NCBI GenBank assembly: GCA_002315795.1
Contig: DCIF01000134.1
Span: 1-7,616 of the forward strand
Length of the DNA stretch: 7,616 nt
Direction: 5' to 3'
Origin: Bacteroidales bacterium UBA1733
GTDB taxonomy: Bacteria; Bacteroidota; Bacteroidia; Bacteroidales; UBA3663
Shown: positions 1-7,271 of the stretch, piece after piece
Position numbering within the stretch: the first letter of the stretch is position 1
Layout of the letters: each line of letters begins with the position of its first letter
The notes under the pieces: model-generated
Databases searched by the model: none
Told to the model about the DNA's origin: nothing
Seen by the model: only the letters and a program-made list of their open reading frames with translations
Translations under genes and position numbers: made by a program

Positions 1-788
1 GGAAGAGCTTCTGTTGTGTGACACTGTGCCAAGCGGGTAATTACGTTATAGTAAGGGAAGCCTTCTCCAACAATTTCAGCAACTGAAGCAATCAGATAAT
101 GTATTACAGACTTCAGTTCGTAGGCGATCTCAATGTTAGCAGCGTTACAACAGTCGAGAAGCAGGTAATCTGGCTTGATACCTGTCTGTTCGAAGACTTC
201 GCGCAACTCCCAGATATCCATCTCTCCGGTTTTTGTGCTATTTCCTGTGTCGCAATCGATTCCAATATACTGGATCTCTGTAGACTTCGCACTCGCTGAG
301 GCTTTGTATTCGTCAGAGGGTTCCCATCCTAAGGCGTGACCTCCTATGGTCATGCCTTTTATTTTTGTATCGAACTTGCTGAAAGTGGCCTGAAGGACCT
401 TTTTCATCTCTTCCGGATCAGTAGAATCAACCTCTGCATCGTAGGTCAACAAGGGTACGGTATCTAACTTCTCTTTGTTGTTCTTATAAATCCAGGAAAG
501 TGTTGGCAGTTTATCTCCTCTTTTGTCATTGTCTTTGTAGATGACCAGATTGATTGTTCCTTGGGATACTTCTTTCAACAGAGCCGACTTAGCCTGTTCG
601 GCATTTACCTGAATATCATCACTCAAAGAAGGGCTGGTACCCGTGTTGTCAGCTATCAGATACATCAAAACGGTATGGTCAGCAATCGTGGGCTGCCATA
701 CTGGTTCCTCTGCATCATCACGTTCGCAACTGGCTAAACTCAGCAGCGCAAGTGACAGACAAGATAAGATTTTTAGAGATGTACGCAT
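1..788 (-). CDS. C11 (clostripain-family) cysteine peptidase lipoprotein, C-terminus outside window
   Basis: I read this frame by hand. It gives 262 codons from ATG at 788 and stays open to the window edge, so the C-terminus is missing. Residues 1-21 form a lipoprotein signal ending in the lipobox LASC with Cys21. The mature start CERDDAEE is acidic, like the surface-export signals of Bacteroidetes lipoproteins, so a cell-surface location is likely. The segment [12 protein letters not shown] (about 38-49) matches the usual start of the clostripain fold. GGHALGW (149-155) should hold the catalytic His151, and [15 protein letters not shown] (211-225) the catalytic Cys214, followed by YLIAS and GEGFPYY. 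These motifs deviate from the common HGxGW and DxCLMAxxE forms, but the His/Cys dyad is present. The family cleaves after basic residues, usually Arg or Lys; the substrate here is unknown. The start lies inside the end of aroC (16-base overlap), which suggests translational coupling. Confidence 0.85.
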   Translation of the reverse strand, partial: MRTSLKILSCLSLALLSLASCERDDAEEPVWQPTIADHTVLMYLIADNTGTSPSLSDDIQVNAEQAKSALLKEVSQGTINLVIYKDNDKRGDKLPTLSWIYKNNKEKLDTVPLLTYDAEVDSTDPEEMKKVLQATFSKFDTKIKGMTIGGHALGWEPSDEYKASASAKSTEIQYIGIDCDTGNSTKTGEMDIWELREVFEQTGIKPDYLLLDCCNAANIEIAYELKSVIHYLIASVAEIVGEGFPYYNVITRLAQCHTTEAL

Positions 789-1849
789 TTGTTCAACAGA
801 TAATAGTCAAGAATGGTCATAGCAGCCATAGCCTCTACAATCGGCACCGCACGAGGCAGTACACATGGATCATGACGACCACGTGCATGTAGCACGGTTG
901 GATTGCCGTCTTTATCGACTGTCTCAATCTCTCGCAGCAGCGTAGCCACAGGCTTGAAAGCGCAGCGGAAATAGATAGGTTGGCCGTTGGAGATGCCTCC
1001 TTGGATGCCGCCGCTGTGATTGCTACGGGTATCAATCAAATGAGAGGTTGATGGGACAAAAGTGTCGATCATCTCTGAACCTCGCTTGCCACAGTCGGAA
1101 AAGCCGAGGCCATACTCAAAGCCTTTGCAGGCGTTGATGCTGAGCATGGCATTGCCCAGTGCGGCATTGAGACGGCCAAAGACAGGTTCTCCCAGGCCTG
1201 CAGGTACGTTCTTGATGACGCAAGTGATAACGCCACCGATGGTATCTCCTTCTGCCTTGATCTGTTTGATGAGATCTTCCATTTCTGCGGCTTTCACTGC
1301 ATCAGGACAGCGGACGGCATTGCTCTCAATCTGTGAGAGATCGTATTTCGTCCAGTCATTCTCGAGACAGATATCTCCTACCTGACTGGTATAGGCAATC
1401 ACTTCGATGCCAAGTTTGCGCAATGCCATCTTGGCAAAAGAGCCACCAACAACACGCGATAAGGTTTCACGAGCGGAAGAGCGTCCGCCACCACGATGGT
1501 CGCGCAAGCCATACTTCTGCGTGTAGGTATAGTCAGCGTGACTTGGACGGAAGAGGTTGCGGATATTCTCGTAGTCGTTTGAGTGCTGATTGTTGTTTCT
1601 GACCTCAAAGCCGATAGGGGTGCCTGTAGTTTTGCCTTCAAAGACACCAGAGAGGATTTCTACGTGATCCTGCTCCTGACGACCCGTAGTGATAGCCGAC
1701 TGACCGGGACGACGTCGCGCCATCTCACGCTGTAGAAAAGCTTCATCGACCTCAATGCCTGCTGGCATGCCGTCGATGACACCCCCTACAGCGGTGCCGT
1801 GACTCTCACCAAAAGTAGTCAGACGAAAGATGTTACCGTAAGTATTCAC
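773..1849 (-). CDS. aroC: Chorismate synthase
   Basis: The enzyme catalyses the last shikimate-pathway step, converting 5-enolpyruvylshikimate 3-phosphate to chorismate in the cytosol with reduced FMN. At 358 residues it has normal bacterial length and looks complete. All three family signatures are visible: [18 protein letters not shown] (14-31, with conserved His17), the central [18 protein letters not shown] (114-131, with His118 and the RSSARET core), and [17 protein letters not shown] (325-341). RPSHADYTY (101-109) is also typical. The start codon is GTG at 1849: the same frame meets a TAA four codons upstream with no ATG between, and the product [18 protein letters not shown] begins as the family usually does. 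It lies 27 bases downstream of slyD, across a short-repeat spacer, and its 3' end overlaps the next gene by 16 bases. Confidence 0.97.
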   Translation of the reverse strand: MNTYGNIFRLTTFGESHGTAVGGVIDGMPAGIEVDEAFLQREMARRRPGQSAITTGRQEQDHVEILSGVFEGKTTGTPIGFEVRNNNQHSNDYENIRNLFRPSHADYTYTQKYGLRDHRGGGRSSARETLSRVVGGSFAKMALRKLGIEVIAYTSQVGDICLENDWTKYDLSQIESNAVRCPDAVKAAEMEDLIKQIKAEGDTIGGVITCVIKNVPAGLGEPVFGRLNAALGNAMLSINACKGFEYGLGFSDCGKRGSEMIDTFVPSTSHLIDTRSNHSGGIQGGISNGQPIYFRCAFKPVATLLREIETVDKDGNPTVLHARGRHDPCVLPRAVPIVEAMAAMTILDYYLLNKCVHL

Positions 1850-1858
1850 TGCCTTTAG

Positions 1859-1880
1859 AAGTTAATAGTTAAGAGTTTAA
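1859..1880 (-). repeat. Short 7-8-base tandem units in the slyD-aroC spacer
   Basis: On the minus strand the units are TTAAACTC (1880-1873), TTAACTA (1872-1866) and TTAACTT (1865-1859). The first contains the slyD stop codon. The remaining spacer to the GTG start is CTAAAGGCA. The AGTTAA and TTAACT ends can also pair as a weak AT-rich stem, too weak for a terminator. The design parallels the spacer before slyD but with a different unit. Confidence 0.6.
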
Positions 1881-2518
1881 CTGCAATGACAATTGCCGCT
1901 GCAATCGCCGTCACCGCAACCTTCACAGCCGCCACCGCAGTTGCCACCATGACAACCACCACCGTGACAACCGCCTCCACAGCCACCAGTCTCGAACTGA
2001 CCAGTCATCTGGCGCATGTAGGCCAGTTTGTCCTGCTCTGAAGCCTCACGAACCTCTTGGATTGAACCTACGAAGTGAAGGGTCATACCAGCGAGTGGAT
2101 GATTCACGTCGCAAACGACTTCGGTATCATTGATTTCCTGTACTGTGGCCTGAATGATATCACCATTCTGGTTCTGTAGAGGTACTTCGCCACCAACTAC
2201 TACCAGTTTCTCGAGGAACTTACCTTTCTCGTCGCAGAAATACTTCTTAGGCAACGCAATGACCTTTTCGTCATCGTAATCGCCGTAAGCTTCGGCAGGA
2301 GTGAGAGTGAAGTCGAAAGAGTCACCTTCCTGCATACCTTCGATGTTCTTCTCGAAAGCTGCGAGCAGCTGGCCTACGCCATAGATGAACTCAAATGGAT
2401 GATTCGGCTTGGTCTCCTCAATATCCTCGAGTTCGATATCTTCTTCCTGAGTCTCTGGAGCCTCATAACCTGTCAGCTTGTATTGGATGGCAACGTGCTT
2501 GCCGTGTTCGATTTTCAT
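1877..2518 (-). CDS. slyD: SlyD-like FKBP-type peptidyl-prolyl cis-trans isomerase with Cys-rich metal-binding tail
   Basis: This is a cytosolic prolyl isomerase and chaperone of the SlyD group, whose tail binds nickel or other metals in known members. I start at ATG 2518 (213 residues, MKIEHGKHVAIQYKL), which aligns with SlyD N-termini. A TTG four codons upstream would add MIID but falls inside a repeat spacer. FKBP segments are PFEFIYGVGQLLAAFEKNIEGM (41-62), EGDSFDFTLTPAEAYGDYD (64-82) and NHPLAGMTLHFVGSIQEVREA (139-159). The chaperone insert-in-flap domain lies roughly between 85 and 138. Residues 21-37 form an acidic insert that E. coli SlyD lacks. Residues 178-213 are almost only Gly, Cys, His, Asp and Asn, with nine Cys (180, 184, 189, 194, 198, 201, 206, 210, 212) and three His (185, 190, 211). 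E. coli SlyD has a His-dominated tail, so metal preference may differ. The metal itself is not known. Confidence 0.93.
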   Translation of the reverse strand: MKIEHGKHVAIQYKLTGYEAPETQEEDIELEDIEETKPNHPFEFIYGVGQLLAAFEKNIEGMQEGDSFDFTLTPAEAYGDYDDEKVIALPKKYFCDEKGKFLEKLVVVGGEVPLQNQNGDIIQATVQEINDTEVVCDVNHPLAGMTLHFVGSIQEVREASEQDKLAYMRQMTGQFETGGCGGGCHGGGCHGGNCGGGCEGCGDGDCSGNCHCS

Positions 2519-2545
2519 ATCAATTATCAATTATAAATTGTCAAT
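2518..2545 (-). repeat. Four tandem 7-base units filling the spacer before slyD
   Basis: Read on the minus strand, the spacer is ATTGACA (2545-2539), ATTTATA (2538-2532), then two perfect copies of ATTGATA (2531-2525 and 2524-2518). The 28 bases run exactly from the last base of the NTPase stop codon to the first base of the slyD ATG. No Shine-Dalgarno sequence is present. It may be an unstructured AU-rich leader for initiation or a slippage-prone spacer; the function is inferred only. Confidence 0.75.
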
Positions 2546-3171
2546 TATTTTAGTGCTTCTTCGATTCCCTTTATCACGAGATGCATCTTATAACCAAAGT
2601 CCTCATGAGTCTCTATCACGGTGCGACGTGCATGATCTGTCCAAGCCTTATAGACCTTGTCATCGAGCATACGTGCGATGCGGAGACCCTCTTCGTTGGC
2701 TTCCTCATAGCGCTGTGCATTGGTGAACGTGTTGTAATACTGTTCCACACCATGTGCTGCAGTTTTGAGATGGAAAACCGCATCGTAACGGGTGAGGAGT
2801 TCTGCGGTACTGGTGCCAAGACTGCTGGTGATGGTCTCCCACATTTCAGGCTGCATATAAGCAGAAATATCCATGGTGCCACGGTCGAAGACGATGAGAC
2901 ACGGTTCTTCGCATGCCTGCGCCATACGGTAGAAGCGGTCTTCGAGCAGCAACTGTACTTCAAGTGTGGCTTTCTCACCTTCAAAGAAAAACTCTTTGTT
3001 CGGTGTGAGATAGTTCATGCCAGCCTGCGTGAAGAGAGTAGGTACTTCAGGAATGGCAAAGACCTTGTAACCCTTGGCAGAGAAATGGGTGATGATCTGT
3101 GCCAGTGTGGTGGTCTTGCCTGCACATGGGCCTCCGGTGAGGACGATGCGAGTGATGTGATTGTTGGGCAT
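2545..3171 (-). CDS. AAA_28/TTD14-like P-loop NTPase
   Basis: This is a complete 208-residue single-domain nucleotide-binding protein. The Walker A motif is GGPCAGKTT (13-21), with Lys19 and Thr20 binding the phosphates. LIVFDRGTMD (92-101) serves as the Walker B strand with Asp96. EVPTLF (42-47) and EDRFYRMA (77-84) precede it. RYDAVFHLKT (128-137), YYNTFTNAQRYE (145-156) and a C-terminal KAWTDHARRTVIE segment fit the AAA_28 family (Pfam PF13521), which includes Drosophila TTD14 and resembles the NadR kinase domain. The P-loop with DRG suggests a small-molecule kinase or a regulatory NTPase. The bacterial substrate is, to my knowledge, not established, so I give no symbol. ATG at 3171 lies 15 bases after the helicase stop, and the stop is 26 bases before slyD, so co-transcription is plausible. 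Confidence 0.85.
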   Translation of the reverse strand: MPNNHITRIVLTGGPCAGKTTTLAQIITHFSAKGYKVFAIPEVPTLFTQAGMNYLTPNKEFFFEGEKATLEVQLLLEDRFYRMAQACEEPCLIVFDRGTMDISAYMQPEMWETITSSLGTSTAELLTRYDAVFHLKTAAHGVEQYYNTFTNAQRYEEANEEGLRIARMLDDKVYKAWTDHARRTVIETHEDFGYKMHLVIKGIEEALK

Positions 3172-3186
3172 CTGTATATTTTGTAA

Positions 3187-5193
3187 TTACTCCCCTTCCT
3201 CCGCTGGAGGGGTAGAGGGTGGGTTATTGAATCCGGGTATTACCAGCATACGACCATGCTCAGTGACATGCTCGATGAGCTTACGATAGAATGGCGTCTT
3301 GCTCAGCGTAGAGGTGTCTCCTAATATGATCAGCTTCATGCGAGCTCGTGTGATAGCTACGTTCATGCGTCGCAGGTCTCCGAGGAAGCCGATGCGACCT
3401 TCGTCGTTGCCTCTGACCATACTGATGAGAATGACATCGCGCTCCTGCCCTTGGAAACCATCGACCGTATTGACGGTGATGCTTGGCAATAAGGGTTTCA
3501 GGTCGCGCTCCTGGCGGATGAGCCGGCGGAGCAGCTGAACCTGGCTTTTATAAGGCGAGATGATGCCGAAATCTACGCGATCATTGATCAGACGGTCTAT
3601 CCCTAGTTGGCCAATGTAGAGCTTAAGCGTCTCTACGAGCAGAATACCTTCGTTGGTGTTGAGCCGTGACAGCGATAGCGTGTTCTGCTCTTCTTCGTAT
3701 CCGAGTTGTGACGTGTCGATCCACATCAGAGGTGTATCGATCGGGACAATCGTTCGATCGGCTACTTCTGGTGCAGCTACCAACCGGTGATGGTAGAACC
3801 AGTTGCTGCTGAACTGCATGATGTCCTTGTGCATGCGGTACTGGATAGTCAGCAGTTCCACACACGTGGGTTTCTGCTGTGCAACCAGCTCCATCAGTGT
3901 ACGTGCCAGTCCTGCTTTCTCTGCTTCTCGGCATTTGATGGTTGGCGGCAATTGTTTGTGGTCGCCGGCAAAGATGACGCGGTCTGCCTTACGGATGGCG
4001 GCCCAGCAGGAGGCTTCGAAAGCCTGTGCAGCTTCGTCGATAAAGAGTGTCGGGAAGTGCATACGCTCCAGAACGCGGCTGGAAGTACCGATGAGAGTGC
4101 ATGCAATGACACGACTGCTGGCAAACAGTTCCTCATTTATGCGAATCTCCAGTTCGGTAGCCTTATTGCGTAGCTTACTCAGATGATTGCTGACGCTGGC
4201 ACGTTCGCTACCAGAGAGTCGATTGCCAGAGAGTCGTCCGATGGCATCGCGGATACCTTTGCGACAGGCCCAGAGTTCCGGATAATCTGGATGACCTTCA
4301 TAGCGTCGCTCGTATGTAGCAGCCAGCAGATTATCGCTGACGCGCATCGGGTTGCCAATGCGGAGAACGCTGATACCACGTGCCATGAGCTGTTCGCAGA
4401 TCCAATCGACGGCTGCATTGCTCTGTGCACAGACCATCACCTGGGCTTCTCTGCGTAAGGTTTCACCAATAGCTTCGACCAGAGTTGTGGTCTTGCCAGT
4501 GCCCGGAGGACCGTGGACGATAGTCACTTCACGTGCACATAACACCTTCTGTACGGCCTTCTGCTGCGAACTGTTCAGCCAGGGAAACGTGACGGGTTGC
4601 TCTACGCGAAAGCCTGGCTGTTCGTCTCCGATGAGTACTGAACGCAGATGCTGCAGTTTCTTGTCTCCGGTATTCTGCAATTCGTGTATGGCTTCGCGCA
4701 TCACGCGGTAGGTGGTGGCATCGAAACTGAGCTGCACTCCAAGGATTCCCTGCATGGCATACTCGCGAAGAATCTGCGCCGCCTGTACGTTATTGATCGT
4801 CACTTGCAGACGTTGTCCGTCATAGCGTGAGACCTGGCAGGAGTATGGAAAGAAAATGGTCTTCTCTTTCTCGTCTTTGGCTGCCACGCGGAAGAATGAA
4901 ACCGGTCGGCCTGGCTCAAATTCAAACTCAATGTCCTTATTGGCCAGTTCTCCGGTCTTCGGATCCTTGACTTCGCGCTGCAGGATACTGTCTGGACAGG
5001 TGATCTCAAGACAGAACTGATCGAGCGCATTGTAGAACGTGCGGCCTATCATGACCGGGTACCAGCACTTGCCTTGACGGATGCGTCGCTGGATACCTAC
5101 CTGCTGGCAGAGCTCCTGGTATTCGGCCTTTTCGTATTCATACTCCATCTGCAGGAGCTTTTCCTGCTGGGCAAAGTGCTGAGAGATATTCAT
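3187..5193 (-). CDS. Superfamily 1 (UPF1/IGHMBP2-like) DNA/RNA helicase
   Basis: This 668-residue ATP-dependent helicase has the full SF1B motif set: the Q-like segment LNSSQQKAV (206-214), Walker A VHGPPGTGKTTT (226-237), Ia VCAQSNAAVD (254-263), II FIDEAAQA (384-391, Asp386/Glu387), III FAGDHKQLPPT (408-418), IV QYRMH (451-455), V VNTVDGFQGQERDVI (574-588) and VI RRMNVAITRAR (608-618). The DEAA box, GDHKQLPP and FQGQE place it with UPF1, IGHMBP2 and Dna2-type enzymes rather than UvrD/Rep. Residues 1-200 form the N-terminal part, with a coiled-coil-prone start (about 1-32) and a probable beta-barrel region. No R3H domain or nuclease motif is visible. The final residues NPPSTPPAEEGE (657-668) come from a GC-rich repeat and look like an appended tail. 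ATG at 5193 lies 12 bases after the porin stop. Whether it acts on DNA or RNA cannot be seen from the sequence. Confidence 0.94.
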   Translation of the reverse strand: MNISQHFAQQEKLLQMEYEYEKAEYQELCQQVGIQRRIRQGKCWYPVMIGRTFYNALDQFCLEITCPDSILQREVKDPKTGELANKDIEFEFEPGRPVSFFRVAAKDEKEKTIFFPYSCQVSRYDGQRLQVTINNVQAAQILREYAMQGILGVQLSFDATTYRVMREAIHELQNTGDKKLQHLRSVLIGDEQPGFRVEQPVTFPWLNSSQQKAVQKVLCAREVTIVHGPPGTGKTTTLVEAIGETLRREAQVMVCAQSNAAVDWICEQLMARGISVLRIGNPMRVSDNLLAATYERRYEGHPDYPELWACRKGIRDAIGRLSGNRLSGSERASVSNHLSKLRNKATELEIRINEELFASSRVIACTLIGTSSRVLERMHFPTLFIDEAAQAFEASCWAAIRKADRVIFAGDHKQLPPTIKCREAEKAGLARTLMELVAQQKPTCVELLTIQYRMHKDIMQFSSNWFYHHRLVAAPEVADRTIVPIDTPLMWIDTSQLGYEEEQNTLSLSRLNTNEGILLVETLKLYIGQLGIDRLINDRVDFGIISPYKSQVQLLRRLIRQERDLKPLLPSITVNTVDGFQGQERDVILISMVRGNDEGRIGFLGDLRRMNVAITRARMKLIILGDTSTLSKTPFYRKLIEHVTEHGRMLVIPGFNNPPSTPPAEEGE
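3190..3225 (-). repeat. GC-rich inverted repeat at the helicase 3' end
   Basis: On the minus strand this reads AACCCACCC, TCTACCCCTCC, a loop AGC, then GGAGG and AAGGGGAG. The core stem is CCTCC/GGAGG (3206-3210 with 3198-3202) around three bases. It resembles a family of C-rich/G-rich hairpin repeats that I recall as abundant near gene ends in Bacteroidetes genomes; that match is from memory. It lies just before the stop and encodes the last 12 helicase residues, NPPSTPPAEEGE. Its base composition differs sharply from the AT-rich spacer that follows (3172-3186). Confidence 0.6.
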
Positions 5194-5205
5194 GCTTTGC
5201 CGGGA

Positions 5206-7269
5206 TTAGTCCTGAAGGTCGAAGATAACACCATACTCTAAACGCGTTGGCATGGCCGGATAGTTACGCATCAGGAAATAGTCATTATTGATCATGTTGG
5301 TGCCGAAGCCTGAATACATGATATAGAACTTGATGCGTTTCAGATTACAGTTGACGTAGGCGTTGAATGTCGGGAACCCACCCTGCTTGACGATATTCTG
5401 TACGGCAAACTGTTGTGTGGCTGGCTGATAGAGTGGTGCATAGTACTTTGTGCGATAGGTGCCAATGCAACCGAGCTCGGTCCACAATGTGCCTGCAATG
5501 CGGAATCGCAGGTTGAGGTCAGACTCCCATACCAGAGGAGGTAAGGAAAGCACACTCTCATCGGTAGTCTTCTGCAGTAACAGTCGGTTGTCGAAATGCA
5601 GTGCTTTCCAATGCAGTTTCTGATCAATCTCCATGCTGAAAACATCGAGCTGCTCTCCATACTGGTGTGGCTTATAGTCCTCCACACTGTAGTAATGATA
5701 GTTATTGATATGCTCGAAACCCGCACTGATGGTGGTACCTGTGCGAGGGTAGGAGATGGCTCCTTTCAGTCGTAGTCGCTGTTCCGGATCGAAATCTTCG
5801 CTCCATTTGAAGTGGTTGCCAAAATAGTGATTGGTCATATAAGCGACCTTCTGGTTGCGGAAATAGCCACTGGCATTGACAATGAGACTGTCTTTCTTGC
5901 CAAATGGAATAACCGTCTGAATGACACCGTTCACATCGAGATCTCCTACCTTGTCGCCAGAGACTCCCAGTTTGGCTGTAACATCGAAAGTCAGGATACT
6001 TGACTGATGACGGCTCAGCTGTCCGCCAATGAAGATATTGTTCGATATGTGGTTGCGCTCAATGAAATCAATATCAGTAGAATCGACCATCTGAGTGTAA
6101 GACTGGTGCTCATAACCAGCGAATGCAGACAAGCCGAACTGAGACCAGCGACTGAAGCCTTCGTTGATGCGGACACCACCATAGACTGAGAACCGCGAAT
6201 AGGTGAGGGAGTCCTGGGTGATGCTGTTATTAATGTAGTGGTTCTGGAAGAACTTACTCGTGGTCATCTCTGCTCCCTGATCCATGCGGAACATGTGGTT
6301 ATAGCTTTCAAAATCGATGCTGTTGAAGATCGAAGCAATAGAGGTAAACTTGTCATACACCGAGGCAGTATCCTCTGGATTCTCGTATTCTTCGCTCCAT
6401 CGGCCTAGTTCGTAGCTATGCGTCAGATGCACGTTCCATGCATCTATGTCATTCCAGGTGTCGTTGAGGTTGACAGGCATGGTCTTCGGATCGGTGAACG
6501 ACTGGTCATAAGCATCTGGTGTCATGATGTATGTACTGTCCTCAATACCACCATTCTCCTGATTGGCCAGTTTGATGAGACTGTAGTTGGCGCTTGCTCG
6601 ATATCGGTCACCGTTGTAATAGGCGTATGAGGTCCACTTCAGTGGCTTGGTTGACGAACTGGTATAGTCTCCACGCGCATAAACGTAATCAAGAGATGTG
6701 CCGATACCAATCTGCTTGTTGACATTGCCTGCAAAATTGATACGTAGCCGGTCATTGCTCTGTTTGCTGGAACCTGAGGTGGTGTAACCGATGACTGTAT
6801 AAGGGACTTTGGTACTTCTATACAGCAGATCTTCCTGATGGGGAAGGAAGAGATGATAGGCATTCAGGAAGAGAAAATCGTGATCATCGTGGCGATTGAA
6901 ATAATCTTCCACGAGATGTGGACTGAACAGATTTCCTGTATAGACCGAGGCTAAAGATTGACCGGCCATAGTCTGTCGGAAGGCCAGACGCAGATAACTG
7001 GTGTCAGGCTCCTGATAGTGCATGATGCCGGTCAATGGATCAAGCGTCCAGCACATACGATCATCGACCAGATCCACACAGGGATCTTCGCCAGAATCCT
7101 CTTCCTTCCCTTCTCCAGACCGGTTGCTGCCAGAACTTCTGTTGCTGCTTGTCTTGCTGTTGCCGGCAGACAAAGCCCTATCAGTCATTTGGGATATGCG
7201 GTTCTGAGCCATGCCGAAGACCGGAATGGCTAATAATATGAGTAGGGTGAAAAGATGAATAATTTTCAT
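5206..7269 (-). CDS. Putative outer-membrane porin (Porin_10-like)
   Basis: This 687-residue protein starts with a signal peptide (1-21, hydrophobic core LFTLLILLAIPVFG, likely cut after GMA before Gln22). A Ser/Asn/Gly-rich and charged linker follows (about 35-62), then ends near a closely spaced Cys64/Cys73 pair. From about 83 the text matches what I know of the Bacteroidetes Porin_10 family (PF14121): YQEPDTSYLRL, ASVYTGNLFSPH, STKVPYTVIGYTTSG, INFAGNVNKQIGIGTSLDYVYARGDY. After that there are many short strands with alternating aromatic and polar residues to the end, as in a transmembrane beta-barrel. The last residues are EYGVIFDLQD, without the terminal aromatic residue common in proteobacterial barrels. 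The transported substrate is unknown. ATG at 7269 lies only two bases after the aguB stop, so translation is probably coupled to it. The family assignment is from memory of the motif order. Confidence 0.82.
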   Translation of the reverse strand: MKIIHLFTLLILLAIPVFGMAQNRISQMTDRALSAGNSKTSSNRSSGSNRSGEGKEEDSGEDPCVDLVDDRMCWTLDPLTGIMHYQEPDTSYLRLAFRQTMAGQSLASVYTGNLFSPHLVEDYFNRHDDHDFLFLNAYHLFLPHQEDLLYRSTKVPYTVIGYTTSGSSKQSNDRLRINFAGNVNKQIGIGTSLDYVYARGDYTSSSTKPLKWTSYAYYNGDRYRASANYSLIKLANQENGGIEDSTYIMTPDAYDQSFTDPKTMPVNLNDTWNDIDAWNVHLTHSYELGRWSEEYENPEDTASVYDKFTSIASIFNSIDFESYNHMFRMDQGAEMTTSKFFQNHYINNSITQDSLTYSRFSVYGGVRINEGFSRWSQFGLSAFAGYEHQSYTQMVDSTDIDFIERNHISNNIFIGGQLSRHQSSILTFDVTAKLGVSGDKVGDLDVNGVIQTVIPFGKKDSLIVNASGYFRNQKVAYMTNHYFGNHFKWSEDFDPEQRLRLKGAISYPRTGTTISAGFEHINNYHYYSVEDYKPHQYGEQLDVFSMEIDQKLHWKALHFDNRLLLQKTTDESVLSLPPLVWESDLNLRFRIAGTLWTELGCIGTYRTKYYAPLYQPATQQFAVQNIVKQGGFPTFNAYVNCNLKRIKFYIMYSGFGTNMINNDYFLMRNYPAMPTRLEYGVIFDLQD

Positions 7270-7271
7270 TC

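Noticed and set aside
99..299. A plus-strand 66-codon open frame near the left edge
   Set aside because: It is antisense to the C11 peptidase segment that contains the catalytic Cys motif, which explains the region better.
1810..1817. TACTTTTG on the minus strand, matching the Bacteroidetes -7 promoter pattern TAnnTTTG
   Set aside because: It lies inside aroC, downstream of its start, in codons for the conserved TTFGES segment. No matching upstream element or gene start follows.
1859..1881. AGTTAA/TTAACT inverted ends as a possible terminator between slyD and aroC
   Set aside because: The stem is short and AT-only with no following U-run, and the tandem-repeat reading explains it better.
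2519..2530. TTG start for slyD, four codons upstream of the ATG
   Set aside because: It lies within the heptad repeat, adds residues absent from SlyD relatives, and a well-placed ATG is available at 2518.
2581..3186. A 201-codon open frame on the plus strand opposite the NTPase gene
   Set aside because: It is in codon register antisense to a gene with clear P-loop motifs, so its openness follows from that gene's codon choice. Its translation shows no recognisable domain.
3787..4186. Two overlapping plus-strand open frames of about 127 codons opposite the helicase
   Set aside because: They lie entirely within conserved helicase coding sequence, their translations show no family features, and both cannot be real at once.
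5340..5726. A 128-codon minus-strand frame inside the porin gene
   Set aside because: It is an alternative frame of the porin and its Ser/Thr/Ile-rich text has no domain or signal; the porin frame shows continuous beta-barrel patterning.
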